From assembly GCA_011371465.1 (NCBI GenBank), contig DRQL01000111.1, positions 1 through 18,725 of the forward strand: DNA of 18,725 bases, written 5' to 3'. The notes beneath the pieces were generated by a model. The model did no database searches. It was not told where the DNA came from and was given only the letters and a program-made list of their open reading frames with translations. This DNA comes from Gammaproteobacteria bacterium. Its GTDB lineage: Bacteria; Pseudomonadota; Gammaproteobacteria; DSM-19610. Every line of letters starts with the position of its first letter. Position 1 is the stretch's first letter. Below are positions 1 through 6,951 of the stretch, in pieces. The translations under genes were made by a program, and so were the position numbers.

Positions 1-31
1 CTGGCACAGGCTATGCATCCATCAGGGAACC

Positions 32-607
32 ATGAACGAGAATCGCCGTACGCCTCGTCAGGACGACGTCCATCACCCCGCACGACGCCGGTTTATCAGG
101 ACACTGCTCGGTACAGGAGCCGTGCTGGCTGCGCCTGTGCTGCACGCATCGGTACACCGCGCCACGGAACGCAGCCTGTCCTTCAGGAACCTGCACACGG
201 GTGAAACGCTGCGCTCGACCTACTGGGCGCAGGGCCACTACCTGAAAGACGAACTGCAGGGCGTGAACCGGCTGTTGCGCGACCACCGTTCGGGTGAAGT
301 GCACGCCATGGACCCGAAGCTGCTGGACCTGCTGTACCTGTTGCAGCAGTCCGTCGCGGTCAGTGGCCCGTTCCACATTATTTCCGGTTACCGTTCACCG
401 CAGACCAACCGGAAGCTGCGCGCAAAGAGCAGCGGAGTGGCGAAGCGCAGCCTGCACATGCAGGGCCGGGCGGTCGATATCCGCCTGCCCGGTTGCGAAC
501 TGAAACACCTGCGGGATGCCGCCCTGGCGCTCAGCGCGGGTGGCGTGGGTTACTACGCCGCTTCAGATTTTATCCACGTCGACACCGGGCGCGTGCGCCG
601 CTGGTAG
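32..607 (+). CDS. mepK: MepK/YcbK-type murein endopeptidase (DUF882, M15-like), Tat-exported
   Basis: This 191-residue protein closely resembles E. coli MepK (YcbK), a periplasmic zinc endopeptidase that cuts peptidoglycan cross-links, notably 3-3 links. The N-terminus carries a run of arginines (18-20, RRRF) followed by a hydrophobic stretch (about 24-40), which looks like a twin-arginine export signal. The peptidase core follows, with SGYRS near 118-122 and the expected zinc ligands H142 (SLHMQGRAVD), D149 and H182 (FIHVDTG). The protein ends in ..RRW, as E. coli MepK ends in ..RHW. The ATG has a good ribosome binding site (AGGGA, about 5 bases upstream). The gene before it lies outside the window. 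The stop is 16 bases from the convergent rluE stop, and no clear terminator lies between them. Confidence 0.93.
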   Translation: MNENRRTPRQDDVHHPARRRFIRTLLGTGAVLAAPVLHASVHRATERSLSFRNLHTGETLRSTYWAQGHYLKDELQGVNRLLRDHRSGEVHAMDPKLLDLLYLLQQSVAVSGPFHIISGYRSPQTNRKLRAKSSGVAKRSLHMQGRAVDIRLPGCELKHLRDAALALSAGGVGYYAASDFIHVDTGRVRRW

Positions 608-623
608 TCGCGGCCGCTTCCGT

Positions 624-1160
624 TCAGGCCGGCTCCCCGAGTATATAGCTGCCTACGGCAATCCCCTGCAGGTGCCAGTTGCCCACGCGATGCCGGATCA
701 GGCGCAGGGTGGGGAAGCCGATATGCGCCGTCATACGCCGCACCTGCCGGTTGCGGCCCTCGCGGATGGTGAGCTCCAGCCAGCTGGTGGGAATGGTCTT
801 GCGTTCCCGGATCGGCGGCACCCGCGGTGCAACGTCGGGTGCTTCGATCCGTTCCACCCGGGCGGGGCGGGTAAGCCCGTCTTTCAGTTGCACGCCCCTG
901 CGCAGGCGTTCCAGGTCGCTTTCCGCCGGTATGCCTTCCACCTGCACCCAGTAACTCTTTTCCTTGCCGTACTTCGGGTTGGCGATACGCTGTTGCTGCC
1001 GGCCGTCATCGGTCAGGACCAGCAGGCCCTCGCTGTCATAGTCCAGCCGGCCGGCGGCGTAGACATTGCGGAGTTCGATAAAGTCCGCAAGGGTTTTTTT
1101 GTCGCCCTCGGTGGTGAACTGGGACAGTACCCGGTACGGTTTGTTGAACAGGACGATCAC
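624..1160 (-). CDS. rluE: 23S rRNA pseudouridine synthase RluE
   Basis: This 178-residue protein belongs to the RsuA/RluB/E/F family of pseudouridine synthases. It most resembles RluE, which makes pseudouridine 2457 in E. coli 23S rRNA. The catalytic aspartate is D40 in the GRLDYDSEG motif, and the protein starts almost directly at the catalytic domain (IVLFNKPY), so the S4-like domain of RsuA is absent, as in RluE. The start is GTG and overlaps the TGA stop of lon (GTGA), so its translation probably depends on lon translation. The C-terminal motif GRNRQVRRM is typical of the family. Subfamily assignment to RluE rather than RluF or RsuA rests on remembered sequence and length. Confidence 0.9.
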   Translation of the reverse strand: MIVLFNKPYRVLSQFTTEGDKKTLADFIELRNVYAAGRLDYDSEGLLVLTDDGRQQQRIANPKYGKEKSYWVQVEGIPAESDLERLRRGVQLKDGLTRPARVERIEAPDVAPRVPPIRERKTIPTSWLELTIREGRNRQVRRMTAHIGFPTLRLIRHRVGNWHLQGIAVGSYILGEPA

Positions 1161-3550
1161 TTTTCGAACAATAATGGCGCCACATCGGAGAAGTGCTGCG
1201 CAAAATGTACCTCGATGCCTTCGCGTATGTAGTCCGGTATTTCCTCGAAGTCGCCCTTGTTGGCTTGCGGCAGGATCAGTTCCCTGATATTCAGGCGCCG
1301 CGCCGCGATGACTTTTTCGCGGATGCCGCCGACCGGCAGTACCTGCCCGGTCAGGGTCAGTTCACCGGTCATGGCCAGCTTGCGCACCAGCTTGCGTCGT
1401 CGTGCCAGTGACAGCAGCGCGCTGGCCATGGTGATGCCCGCGCTGGGTCCGTCCTTGGGGGTCGCGCCCGCGGGCACATGCAGGTGCACCAGCGAGTTTT
1501 CGAAAAAGTCCGGGGAGGCCCCCCAGCGTTCGGCGTTGGCGAGAATGTAGCTGTAGGCGATTTCCGCCGATTCGCGCATCACGTCGCCCAGCTGGCCGGT
1601 GAGTTTGAAGCCGCGTGTGAAACTGTGAATGCGGGTGGCCTCGATGCTCAGGGTGGCGCCGCCCATCGCGGTCCAGGCCAGGCCGGTGACGATGCCCACC
1701 CCGGTCATGCGTTTTTCCGGGGCAAACACGGGCTTGCCGAGATACTCCTCGACATCCCGGGCACGCACGTGGATGGGTGTCTTCTCGCCTTCGAGGATTT
1801 TGACCACGGCCTTGCGGGCAACCTTGCCCAGGTATTTTTCCAGCCGCCGTACACCGGCTTCGCGCGCGTAGTCTTCGATGATCCTGCGCAGGGCGGCCTT
1901 GTCGATGCGCAGCTGGCCTCTTGGTTTCAGACCGTTGCGTTCAATCTGTCTCGGCAACAGGTGGTGCCGGGCGATGTCCATTTTCTCGCTGGCGAGGTAG
2001 CCCGACAGCTGAATGACTTCCATGCGGTCGAGCAGCGGCCCGGGAATGGTGTCCAGCTGGTTGGCGGTACAGATGAACAGCGCCCTGGACAGGTCGAAAG
2101 GCAGGTCCAGGTAATGGTCGAGAAAATCGCTGTTCTGTTCGGGGTCCAGTACTTCCAGCAGGGCCGAGGCCGGGTCACCCTGGTAGGAGGCGCCGACCTT
2201 GTCGATTTCATCCAGCATGATCACCGGGTTGGAGGTCCGGGTATCCTTGAAAGCCTGGATGAACTTGCCCGGCATGGCGCCCACGTAGGTGCGGCGGTGC
2301 CCCTTGATTTCCGCTTCGTCGCGCATGCCGCCCAGCGAGAAACGGAAAAAGCGCCGTCCCAGCGCCCGCGCAATGGAGCGTCCCAGTGACGTCTTGCCGA
2401 CCCCCGGGGGACCGACGAACAGGATGATGGAACCGGACACTTCCCCTTTCATGATGCCCACGCCGATGAATTCCAGGATGCGCTGCTTGATGTCCTGCAG
2501 ACCGTCGTGGTCCTCGTCCAGGATTTTCCGCGCTGCATCGAGGTCCAGCTGGTCTTCACTGCAGACGCCCCAGGGCAGCTGCGTCAGCCAGTCCAGGTAG
2601 GTGCGCGTGGTGGCGTATTCCGGTGACCCGGTCTCCAGTACCGAGAACTTCTGCATTTCCTCGTCGATGCGTTTCTGTGCGGCTTCGGGCAGGGTGAGTG
2701 CTTCCATTCGCTCGCGGTACTTGTCGAGCTCCGCGGTGCGGTCGTCCTTGGAAATGCCCAGTTCTTTCTGGATGACTTTCATCTGCTCGCGCAGGATGTG
2801 CTCGCGCTGGTGCTGTTGCATTTCGCTTTCGACCTGCTGGCGGATGTCCGCCTGGGTCCTGGCGATTTCCAGTTCCTTGTTGATCAGTATGTGTACGCGC
2901 TGCAGGCGGGTCAGCAGGTCGGTTGCCTCCAGCACCTTCTGTTGTTCCTCGCGGTTGGAGGTGGTCAGGCTGGCGGCGAAATCGGCCAGGTGCGACGGGT
3001 CATTGGGATGGAAGTTATCCAGGAACAGCTTGAATTCCTCGCCGTACAGCGGGTTCAGCGGCACCAGTTCCTTGATGGTGTTGATCACGGCAACGGCATA
3101 GGCCTTGATTTCCGGCATTTCCTCGTAGCGTTCTTCGGGGAAATACTCCACGCGCGCGGTAAAGGGGGCTTTTTTGTTCAGCCAGTCCTTGATGCGGAAG
3201 CGCTGTAACCCTTCCAGCAATACCTGCATGCGGCCATCCTGCTGGCCGATACGGTGAATGCGGCAGGCGGTGCCCATGTGGTGAAAATCCTCGATCCCGG
3301 CCTGGTGTGATTTCTCGGTGCGTACCAGCAGCAGACCGATCACATTGTTGGCGTTTTCCTGGGCGGCGCGGATGGTTTCACCCCATTGCTGGGCGTCCAT
3401 CAGCAGCGGTATGGCCTGACCGGGGAAAAACGGTCGCTCGGTCTGCGGCAGGATGGGAATGGTGCCGGGCAGTATTTCGCTGGCGCGTACCAGCCCGCTG
3501 CCCTGCGAAGCGGCGTCCGTGTCGGTGTCTTCCGGGTGATCGATATCCAT
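1157..3550 (-). CDS. lon: ATP-dependent Lon protease, AsrA-like second class
   Basis: This is a complete 797-residue LonA-type protease: an N-terminal substrate-binding LON domain (to about residue 215), a coiled-coil middle, an AAA+ module and a C-terminal Ser-Lys peptidase. Walker A is GPPGVGKT at 380-387 and Walker B is VIMLDEID at 443-450. The catalytic dyad is S703 (KDGPSAG) and K746 (GGIREK). It degrades misfolded and regulatory proteins in the cytosol. The N-terminus (IPILPQTERPFFPGQ) looks more like the second Lon of Pseudomonas aeruginosa (AsrA) than E. coli Lon, so another Lon may exist elsewhere in the genome. A TTG at 3610 would add 20 residues, but the ATG at 3550 fits family length better. 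Neither start has a convincing ribosome binding site. Confidence 0.95.
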   Translation of the reverse strand: MDIDHPEDTDTDAASQGSGLVRASEILPGTIPILPQTERPFFPGQAIPLLMDAQQWGETIRAAQENANNVIGLLLVRTEKSHQAGIEDFHHMGTACRIHRIGQQDGRMQVLLEGLQRFRIKDWLNKKAPFTARVEYFPEERYEEMPEIKAYAVAVINTIKELVPLNPLYGEEFKLFLDNFHPNDPSHLADFAASLTTSNREEQQKVLEATDLLTRLQRVHILINKELEIARTQADIRQQVESEMQQHQREHILREQMKVIQKELGISKDDRTAELDKYRERMEALTLPEAAQKRIDEEMQKFSVLETGSPEYATTRTYLDWLTQLPWGVCSEDQLDLDAARKILDEDHDGLQDIKQRILEFIGVGIMKGEVSGSIILFVGPPGVGKTSLGRSIARALGRRFFRFSLGGMRDEAEIKGHRRTYVGAMPGKFIQAFKDTRTSNPVIMLDEIDKVGASYQGDPASALLEVLDPEQNSDFLDHYLDLPFDLSRALFICTANQLDTIPGPLLDRMEVIQLSGYLASEKMDIARHHLLPRQIERNGLKPRGQLRIDKAALRRIIEDYAREAGVRRLEKYLGKVARKAVVKILEGEKTPIHVRARDVEEYLGKPVFAPEKRMTGVGIVTGLAWTAMGGATLSIEATRIHSFTRGFKLTGQLGDVMRESAEIAYSYILANAERWGASPDFFENSLVHLHVPAGATPKDGPSAGITMASALLSLARRRKLVRKLAMTGELTLTGQVLPVGGIREKVIAARRLNIRELILPQANKGDFEEIPDYIREGIEVHFAQHFSDVAPLLFEK

Positions 3551-3605
3551 AGTCAGCTTTTTATAGTTACCTGGGTAAAGTAAGGTGGAGCACGGTGGTC
3601 CAGAA

Positions 3606-3641
3606 TTCAAGGGGTATAGTAACGCCTGCGCAGCCCGTAAA
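3606..3641 (-). promoter_or_regulatory. candidate lon promoter region
   Basis: On the minus strand, TTTACG (3641-3636, four of six matches to TTGACA) lies 17 bases from TATACC (3618-3613, four of six matches to TATAAT), giving a plausible housekeeping promoter about 55 bases upstream of the lon ATG. Just downstream, CTTGAA (3611-3606) and CTCCACCTTA (3590-3581), 15 bases apart, loosely resemble a sigma-32 heat-shock promoter (CTTGAA/CCCCATNTA). That would suit a lon gene, but the second half is a poor match. Both are pattern readings only. Confidence 0.3.
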
Positions 3642-3642
3642 G

Positions 3643-3677
3643 TTTTCCACAGATACTGTGGATAACTATGTGGATGA
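3643..3677. promoter_or_regulatory. cluster of three DnaA-box-like sites forming a palindrome plus an extra half-site
   Basis: Three 9-mers match the DnaA box TTATCCACA within 35 bases. TTTTCCACA at 3643-3651 is on the plus strand with one mismatch. TGTGGATAA at 3657-3665 is a perfect box on the minus strand. TGTGGATGA at 3669-3677 is on the minus strand with one mismatch. The first two form an inverted repeat with perfect 7-base arms (TCCACAG / CTGTGGA) around ATA. The third repeats the half-site 12 bases on. The cluster sits immediately upstream of the candidate lon promoter. It may bind DnaA, or be the operator of an unrelated dimeric regulator. Confidence 0.45.
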
Positions 3678-3726
3678 AACGCTCTGAAGGTGACCCGGAC
3701 CCTGAAAATACAGCACTTGCGTTAAA

Positions 3727-3755
3727 TCGATCATTTTTGCCGCAATACGTATAAT
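3727..3755 (+). promoter_or_regulatory. candidate promoter for the thiamine-binding-protein gene
   Basis: A perfect -10 hexamer TATAAT lies at 3750-3755, inside an AT-rich stretch (about 3720-3800) that contrasts with the GC-rich surroundings. Seventeen bases upstream, TCGATC (3727-3732) matches only three of six bases of TTGACA. Transcription would start near 3762 and give a leader of about 240 bases before the ATG at 4000. Confidence 0.4.
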
Positions 3756-3761
3756 GCTAAT

Positions 3762-3999
3762 ATAAACATATGGATATGAAATATTTCCAGACTTCGATTT
3801 AGCTGATAAAGGCTTTGTACAGTGTTTTTCTTATCCCCGGCCATCCCCTGTGAATAACGGCAGGCCGATGGTCAGGGAGCGGAAGCGAAAGTCAATACCC
3901 TGCAAGCGGGTAACTGAAAATTTATTTGCCGGTTTTTGCATCAGTTTGCCCGGTTTTCCGGCCGCTATTGCCAGCAACAATCCAAAGGGACCCGTGTTC
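3762..3999 (+). other. long untranslated leader with hairpin potential
   Basis: No gene is seen here. A nested hairpin can form: GGCCATC (3839-3845) pairs with GATGGTC (3867-3873, one G-U pair), and inside it CCTG (3847-3850) pairs with CAGG (3861-3864). A second small hairpin, ACCC...GGGT, lies near 3897-3911. TGTGAATAA at 3849-3857 is a further match to the DnaA consensus TTATNCACA. A frame continuous with the downstream gene is open from GTG 3850, but it adds 50 residues that the protein family does not have. AAAGGGA at 3984-3990 is a good ribosome binding site for the ATG at 4000. I do not recognise a known riboswitch. Confidence 0.4.
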
Positions 4000-4278
4000 A
4001 TGAAAGCCACCGCAGAGCTGCAGTTTGTACCCATCGGTCAGGGCGTTTCCGTCCGGCGGGAAATCACCCGCGTCATCGAACTGCTCAGGCAACAGGATTT
4101 CATCCTGGAGGTACATGCCTCGGGTACCAATATCGAGGGAGAGATGGATGCCATTCTCGCGGTGGTCGGGCGGATACACCAGACGCTGCACAAAGACGGT
4201 ACCGTGCGCCTGGTCAGCTACCTGAAACTGGAAACCCGCACGGACAGGGAACCGACGCTGGCGGGAAAGCGACTGTAG
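4000..4278 (+). CDS. MTH1187/YkoF-family thiamine-binding protein
   Basis: This 92-residue protein matches the MTH1187 family (formerly DUF77), small ferredoxin-like-fold proteins that form oligomers; relatives such as YkoF bind thiamine or its pyrimidine part. Family signatures are the N-terminal strand ending in VPIGQG, the SGTNIEGEMDAI segment (the family has GTxxEG) and the central HQTL helix region. The length is normal. The ATG at 4000 was chosen because it follows AAAGGGA by nine bases and coincides with the usual family start. No thiamine transport or synthesis gene is nearby, so the ligand here is not shown by context. Thiamine binding is known for relatives and is inferred for this one. 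Confidence 0.88.
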   Translation: MKATAELQFVPIGQGVSVRREITRVIELLRQQDFILEVHASGTNIEGEMDAILAVVGRIHQTLHKDGTVRLVSYLKLETRTDREPTLAGKRL

Positions 4279-4429
4279 CGTTCTTCCGGTTGGAGGTTTT
4301 TCGGTATGTACGCAAGCCATTGAAATAAAAGGCTGCACAAAGCTCACCCGTGCTGCGCAAACAGTTCGGTTTTCAGCCGGCCAGCCGATACAGGAGGGAG
4401 ACAAGCGCAACAAAGGCAACGGTTACACA

Positions 4430-5611
4430 ATGTTTCTGGCACTCCGCAACAAGCTGACCCTGTTCGACAGTTTTTTCAAACCTTTCAGTCGCCGCGGCGC
4501 GTTGATGCTTTTCAGCCGGCAGGCCCGGATATACCGCTTGCTGACGCTGCTGGCGGGCCTGGGCGGGTATGGTTTCCTGCTGCTGTTTCCGGCGTTGCTG
4601 GTCGCTATGCCGGTGGCGCTCTTTTACACGGTCCAGCCGGTCATGTCGGAGTGGCAGTGGTTCCTGGTGACGGTCGAAGTGCTGTCGCTGACGATTGGCA
4701 TTGTGATGACCTATGCCATCACCGCGATGCGTTTCCCGTTACCCTCCGGCCTGGAGCTGACACCGGCCTGCGCGCCCAGGTTGTTCGAGCTCTTGCAGGA
4801 ACTCATCGAGCTCTACGGTGTGGAAGGGATCGACCGGGTGGTCCTGCGCGACCGCTTCGTGGTCCGCGTCATCCGCACGCCACGTAACGGCTTCGCCTTT
4901 TCCACCACGCGTACCCTGGTGATCGGTCTGCCGGTGTTGCTGACCATATCGCCACTGGATGTGCACGTTTTGCTGGCGCGGCGCGTGGGGCAGCTGGCCG
5001 GGAAGGGACAGCGACTGGACAGCTGGCTCTACTCACTGCGCGATATGTGGGACCAGTATATTTCCGGCTGTGCGCTGCATTCGCCCCTGTTTGCCAGGCC
5101 GGTATGTTCTTTTTTCGCCTCCTACGCGCCTTTCTACCGCTCCTTCTCGGTCGGCGTCGCCCGCAGCAGCGAACTGTACGCGGACCGCTGTGCCTTGCAG
5201 GCCGTCAACGACCGCGATGTGGTGCGGGGCATCACCGGCCAGGTGCTTACCGAGGCCTACCTGTGCCGCAGCTACTGGCCGGCCGTGCTGGAAGCGGGGG
5301 TGTCCGGCAGTCGCGGACTGTCACCGCACGCGGACATGGCGAAGGTGTTCGAGCACGGTTTGCCGGATGAAGTGGTGCAAGGCACGCTGCAGCAGGTGAG
5401 TCGGAAAAAGGCGGACCGCCGGAGCGCTATTCCTCCCCTGGCCGAGCGGCTGGAGAATATCGGTCACCGCAAGCCGCTGTTGCCCAGGCCGATGTCGGTC
5501 ACCGCTGCCCGCTTCTACCTGGGCGGGGCCTTTGACCGTTGTATCGAAGTCATCGACAAGCGCGCGGCACAGAAGGTCAGAAGCAAGGTCATCAAGGTAT
5601 TCGGCAGCTGA
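4430..5611 (+). CDS. M48-like membrane protein lacking the HExxH zinc motif (probable pseudo-peptidase)
   Basis: This 393-residue protein has two hydrophobic segments (about 37-66 and 76-98), then a cytosolic or periplasmic domain with the order of features seen in M48 metallopeptidases. After a strand ending in VIGLPVLLTISPLDVHVLLA, where an active member would read AHELGH, it reads A-RRVGQ-LAGK (184-188). Both zinc histidines and the catalytic glutamate are therefore replaced. The later helix with the third zinc ligand survives (SSELYADRCA, E248 and D252). The frame is intact over the whole length, which argues against a decaying gene. It probably has a structural, binding or regulatory role. 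The strong AGGAGGG at 4392-4398 is about 30 bases from the ATG, too far for normal use, and a weaker AAAGG is nearer. An internal ATG at 4505 is a possible alternative start. Confidence 0.72.
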   Translation: MFLALRNKLTLFDSFFKPFSRRGALMLFSRQARIYRLLTLLAGLGGYGFLLLFPALLVAMPVALFYTVQPVMSEWQWFLVTVEVLSLTIGIVMTYAITAMRFPLPSGLELTPACAPRLFELLQELIELYGVEGIDRVVLRDRFVVRVIRTPRNGFAFSTTRTLVIGLPVLLTISPLDVHVLLARRVGQLAGKGQRLDSWLYSLRDMWDQYISGCALHSPLFARPVCSFFASYAPFYRSFSVGVARSSELYADRCALQAVNDRDVVRGITGQVLTEAYLCRSYWPAVLEAGVSGSRGLSPHADMAKVFEHGLPDEVVQGTLQQVSRKKADRRSAIPPLAERLENIGHRKPLLPRPMSVTAARFYLGGAFDRCIEVIDKRAAQKVRSKVIKVFGS

Positions 5612-5613
5612 AA

Positions 5614-5648
5614 ACCGGCCTGATGCCGGTATGCGCCGGAATGGCGCA
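5614..5648. repeat. two adjacent perfect small hairpins
   Basis: Directly after the M48-like gene, ACCGGC (5614-5619) and GCCGGT (5625-5630) form a perfect 6-base-pair stem with a 5-base loop. One base later, TGCGCC (5632-5637) and GGCGCA (5643-5648) form another stem of the same size. No T-run follows on the plus strand. On the minus strand the first stem is followed by TTTT, but no minus-strand gene ends here. They may act as a weak terminator or a 3'-end stabiliser for the upstream transcript. Confidence 0.4.
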
Positions 5649-5853
5649 GAACGAATCATCCGCGTAGTCCCGCCGGGATCGCGATTCCCTCCCTTCGCTC
5701 CGGGCGAGTGCGCCAGGGTACGTCGAATTCGGACGGATAGTCGGATATGATGTCCCGACGCGTATTTCACTGTTACTGATTGAACTCTGTCAGGAACGGA
5801 CAGGTCACAGGTCGGTGTGGCGTACGCGCTTCCGGAACAGGGACTCCATACAC

Positions 5854-6951
5854 GTGATCAAAAGATTCCTCCTGGCAGCGCTGCTGCTGACCGTGATGTT
5901 CGGCGCAATCTTCGGCTGGAAGTTCTACAGCGGACAGAAAATGGCCGCTATGCTGTCACAGCCGCAACCCCCGGCTACCGTGGCTTCCACGCAGGTGAAG
6001 GTGCAGTCCTGGCAGCCCTACCTGCGGGCGGTCGGCAGTGTCGAAGCCATACGCGGCGTGTTCGTGACCACCGAGGTGCCGGGGCAGGTGAGCAAAATCC
6101 TGTTCGAGTCCGGTCGCGAGGTGCAGGCCGGTGAGGTGATCCTGCAGCTGGATGACAGCGTGGACCAGGCAGACCTGGACGGCCTGATTGCACAGCAGAA
6201 GCTCGCGCAGCTGCAGTTTGAACGTAACAAAAAGCTGCTGAAAGACCGTTCGGTATCGCGTTCCGACTACGACACATCGCGTGCGCAGCTGGATAGCGCG
6301 CGGGCTACCGTGGCGGCCAAGCGCGCCACCATCCGCAAGAAAAAAATCCGCGCGCCGTTCAGCGGACAGCTCGGTATCGTGCAGGTCAATCCCGGCGAGT
6401 ACCTGTCGCCCGGCGCGCGCATCGTCCCCCTGCAGGCGCTGGACGCGGTGTACGTGGATTACGCGCTGCCCGAACGCCATTTCAGCGAGGTCCATGTCGG
6501 CCAGCCGGTGCAGGTCGAAGTGCAGGCCTGGCCCGGCCAGGTGTTCGTGGGCGCGATCGCGGCGATCAACCCCGGTATCGATCCCGGTACTCGCAGTGTA
6601 CGCCTGCGCGCGAAGCTGGATAATCCCGAACACCGCCTGCGACCCGGTATGTTTGCCGAGGTGCGTACCGGGCTGCCGAAGCGCGACGGTGTGCTGACCC
6701 TGCCGCGTACGGCGATTACCTATAATCCCTACGGTGAATCGGTTTTCATCATCCGGGAACAGGACGGTGCGCAGGTGGTGCAACGGCGGCGGGTGAAAAC
6801 CGGTGCCGTGCGCAGCGGCCGCGTCGAAATCGTGGAGGGCCTGCAGGCGGGGGATACGGTGGTTGCCGCGGGACAGGTGAAACTGCGCAACGGGCAGAAA
6901 GTCGTCATCGACAACCGCGTGCAGCTCGACGCCGGAACCATCGGTAAATGA
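5854..6951 (+). CDS. RND efflux periplasmic adaptor subunit (HlyD/AcrA family)
   Basis: This 365-residue membrane fusion protein links an inner-membrane RND pump to an outer-membrane channel. A single N-terminal hydrophobic segment (IKRFLLAALLLTVMFG) anchors or exports it. Next come a lipoyl-like half domain, a coiled-coil hairpin (LQFERNKKLLKDRSVSRSDY and the following heptads), the second lipoyl half (KIRAPFSGQLGIVQVNPGEY) and beta-barrel and membrane-proximal domains (RLRPGMFAEV). I prefer the GTG at 5854, preceded by GGAACAGGGA, because relatives start right at this IKRFL segment; a GTG at 5815 would add 13 residues. The stop overlaps the start of the pump gene (ATGA), so the two are co-translated. 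The substrate cannot be read from the sequence. Confidence 0.93.
   Translation: MIKRFLLAALLLTVMFGAIFGWKFYSGQKMAAMLSQPQPPATVASTQVKVQSWQPYLRAVGSVEAIRGVFVTTEVPGQVSKILFESGREVQAGEVILQLDDSVDQADLDGLIAQQKLAQLQFERNKKLLKDRSVSRSDYDTSRAQLDSARATVAAKRATIRKKKIRAPFSGQLGIVQVNPGEYLSPGARIVPLQALDAVYVDYALPERHFSEVHVGQPVQVEVQAWPGQVFVGAIAAINPGIDPGTRSVRLRAKLDNPEHRLRPGMFAEVRTGLPKRDGVLTLPRTAITYNPYGESVFIIREQDGAQVVQRRRVKTGAVRSGRVEIVEGLQAGDTVVAAGQVKLRNGQKVVIDNRVQLDAGTIGK

Noticed and set aside
3640..3860. Chromosomal replication origin
   Set aside because: DnaA-box-like sites and an AT-rich stretch are present, but there are no usual origin neighbours (dnaA, dnaN, gidA, rpmH), only one GATC and just four boxes. I report it as a DnaA-box cluster only.
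3762..3999. TPP or c-di-GMP (GEMM) riboswitch
   Set aside because: The TPP core motifs (CTGAGA, ACCTGA) are absent. A GCGGGTAAC stretch and a CGAAAG loop recall parts of GEMM but are in the wrong order and context.
3850..3999. N-terminal extension of the thiamine-binding protein from GTG 3850
   Set aside because: The family starts at the MKATAELQ position, a good ribosome binding site precedes ATG 4000, and the extra 50 residues resemble no domain.
4391..4430. AGGAGGG as the ribosome binding site of the M48-like gene, or of a small frame
   Set aside because: It lies about 30 bases from the ATG, and no ATG, GTG or TTG occurs at useful spacing in between.
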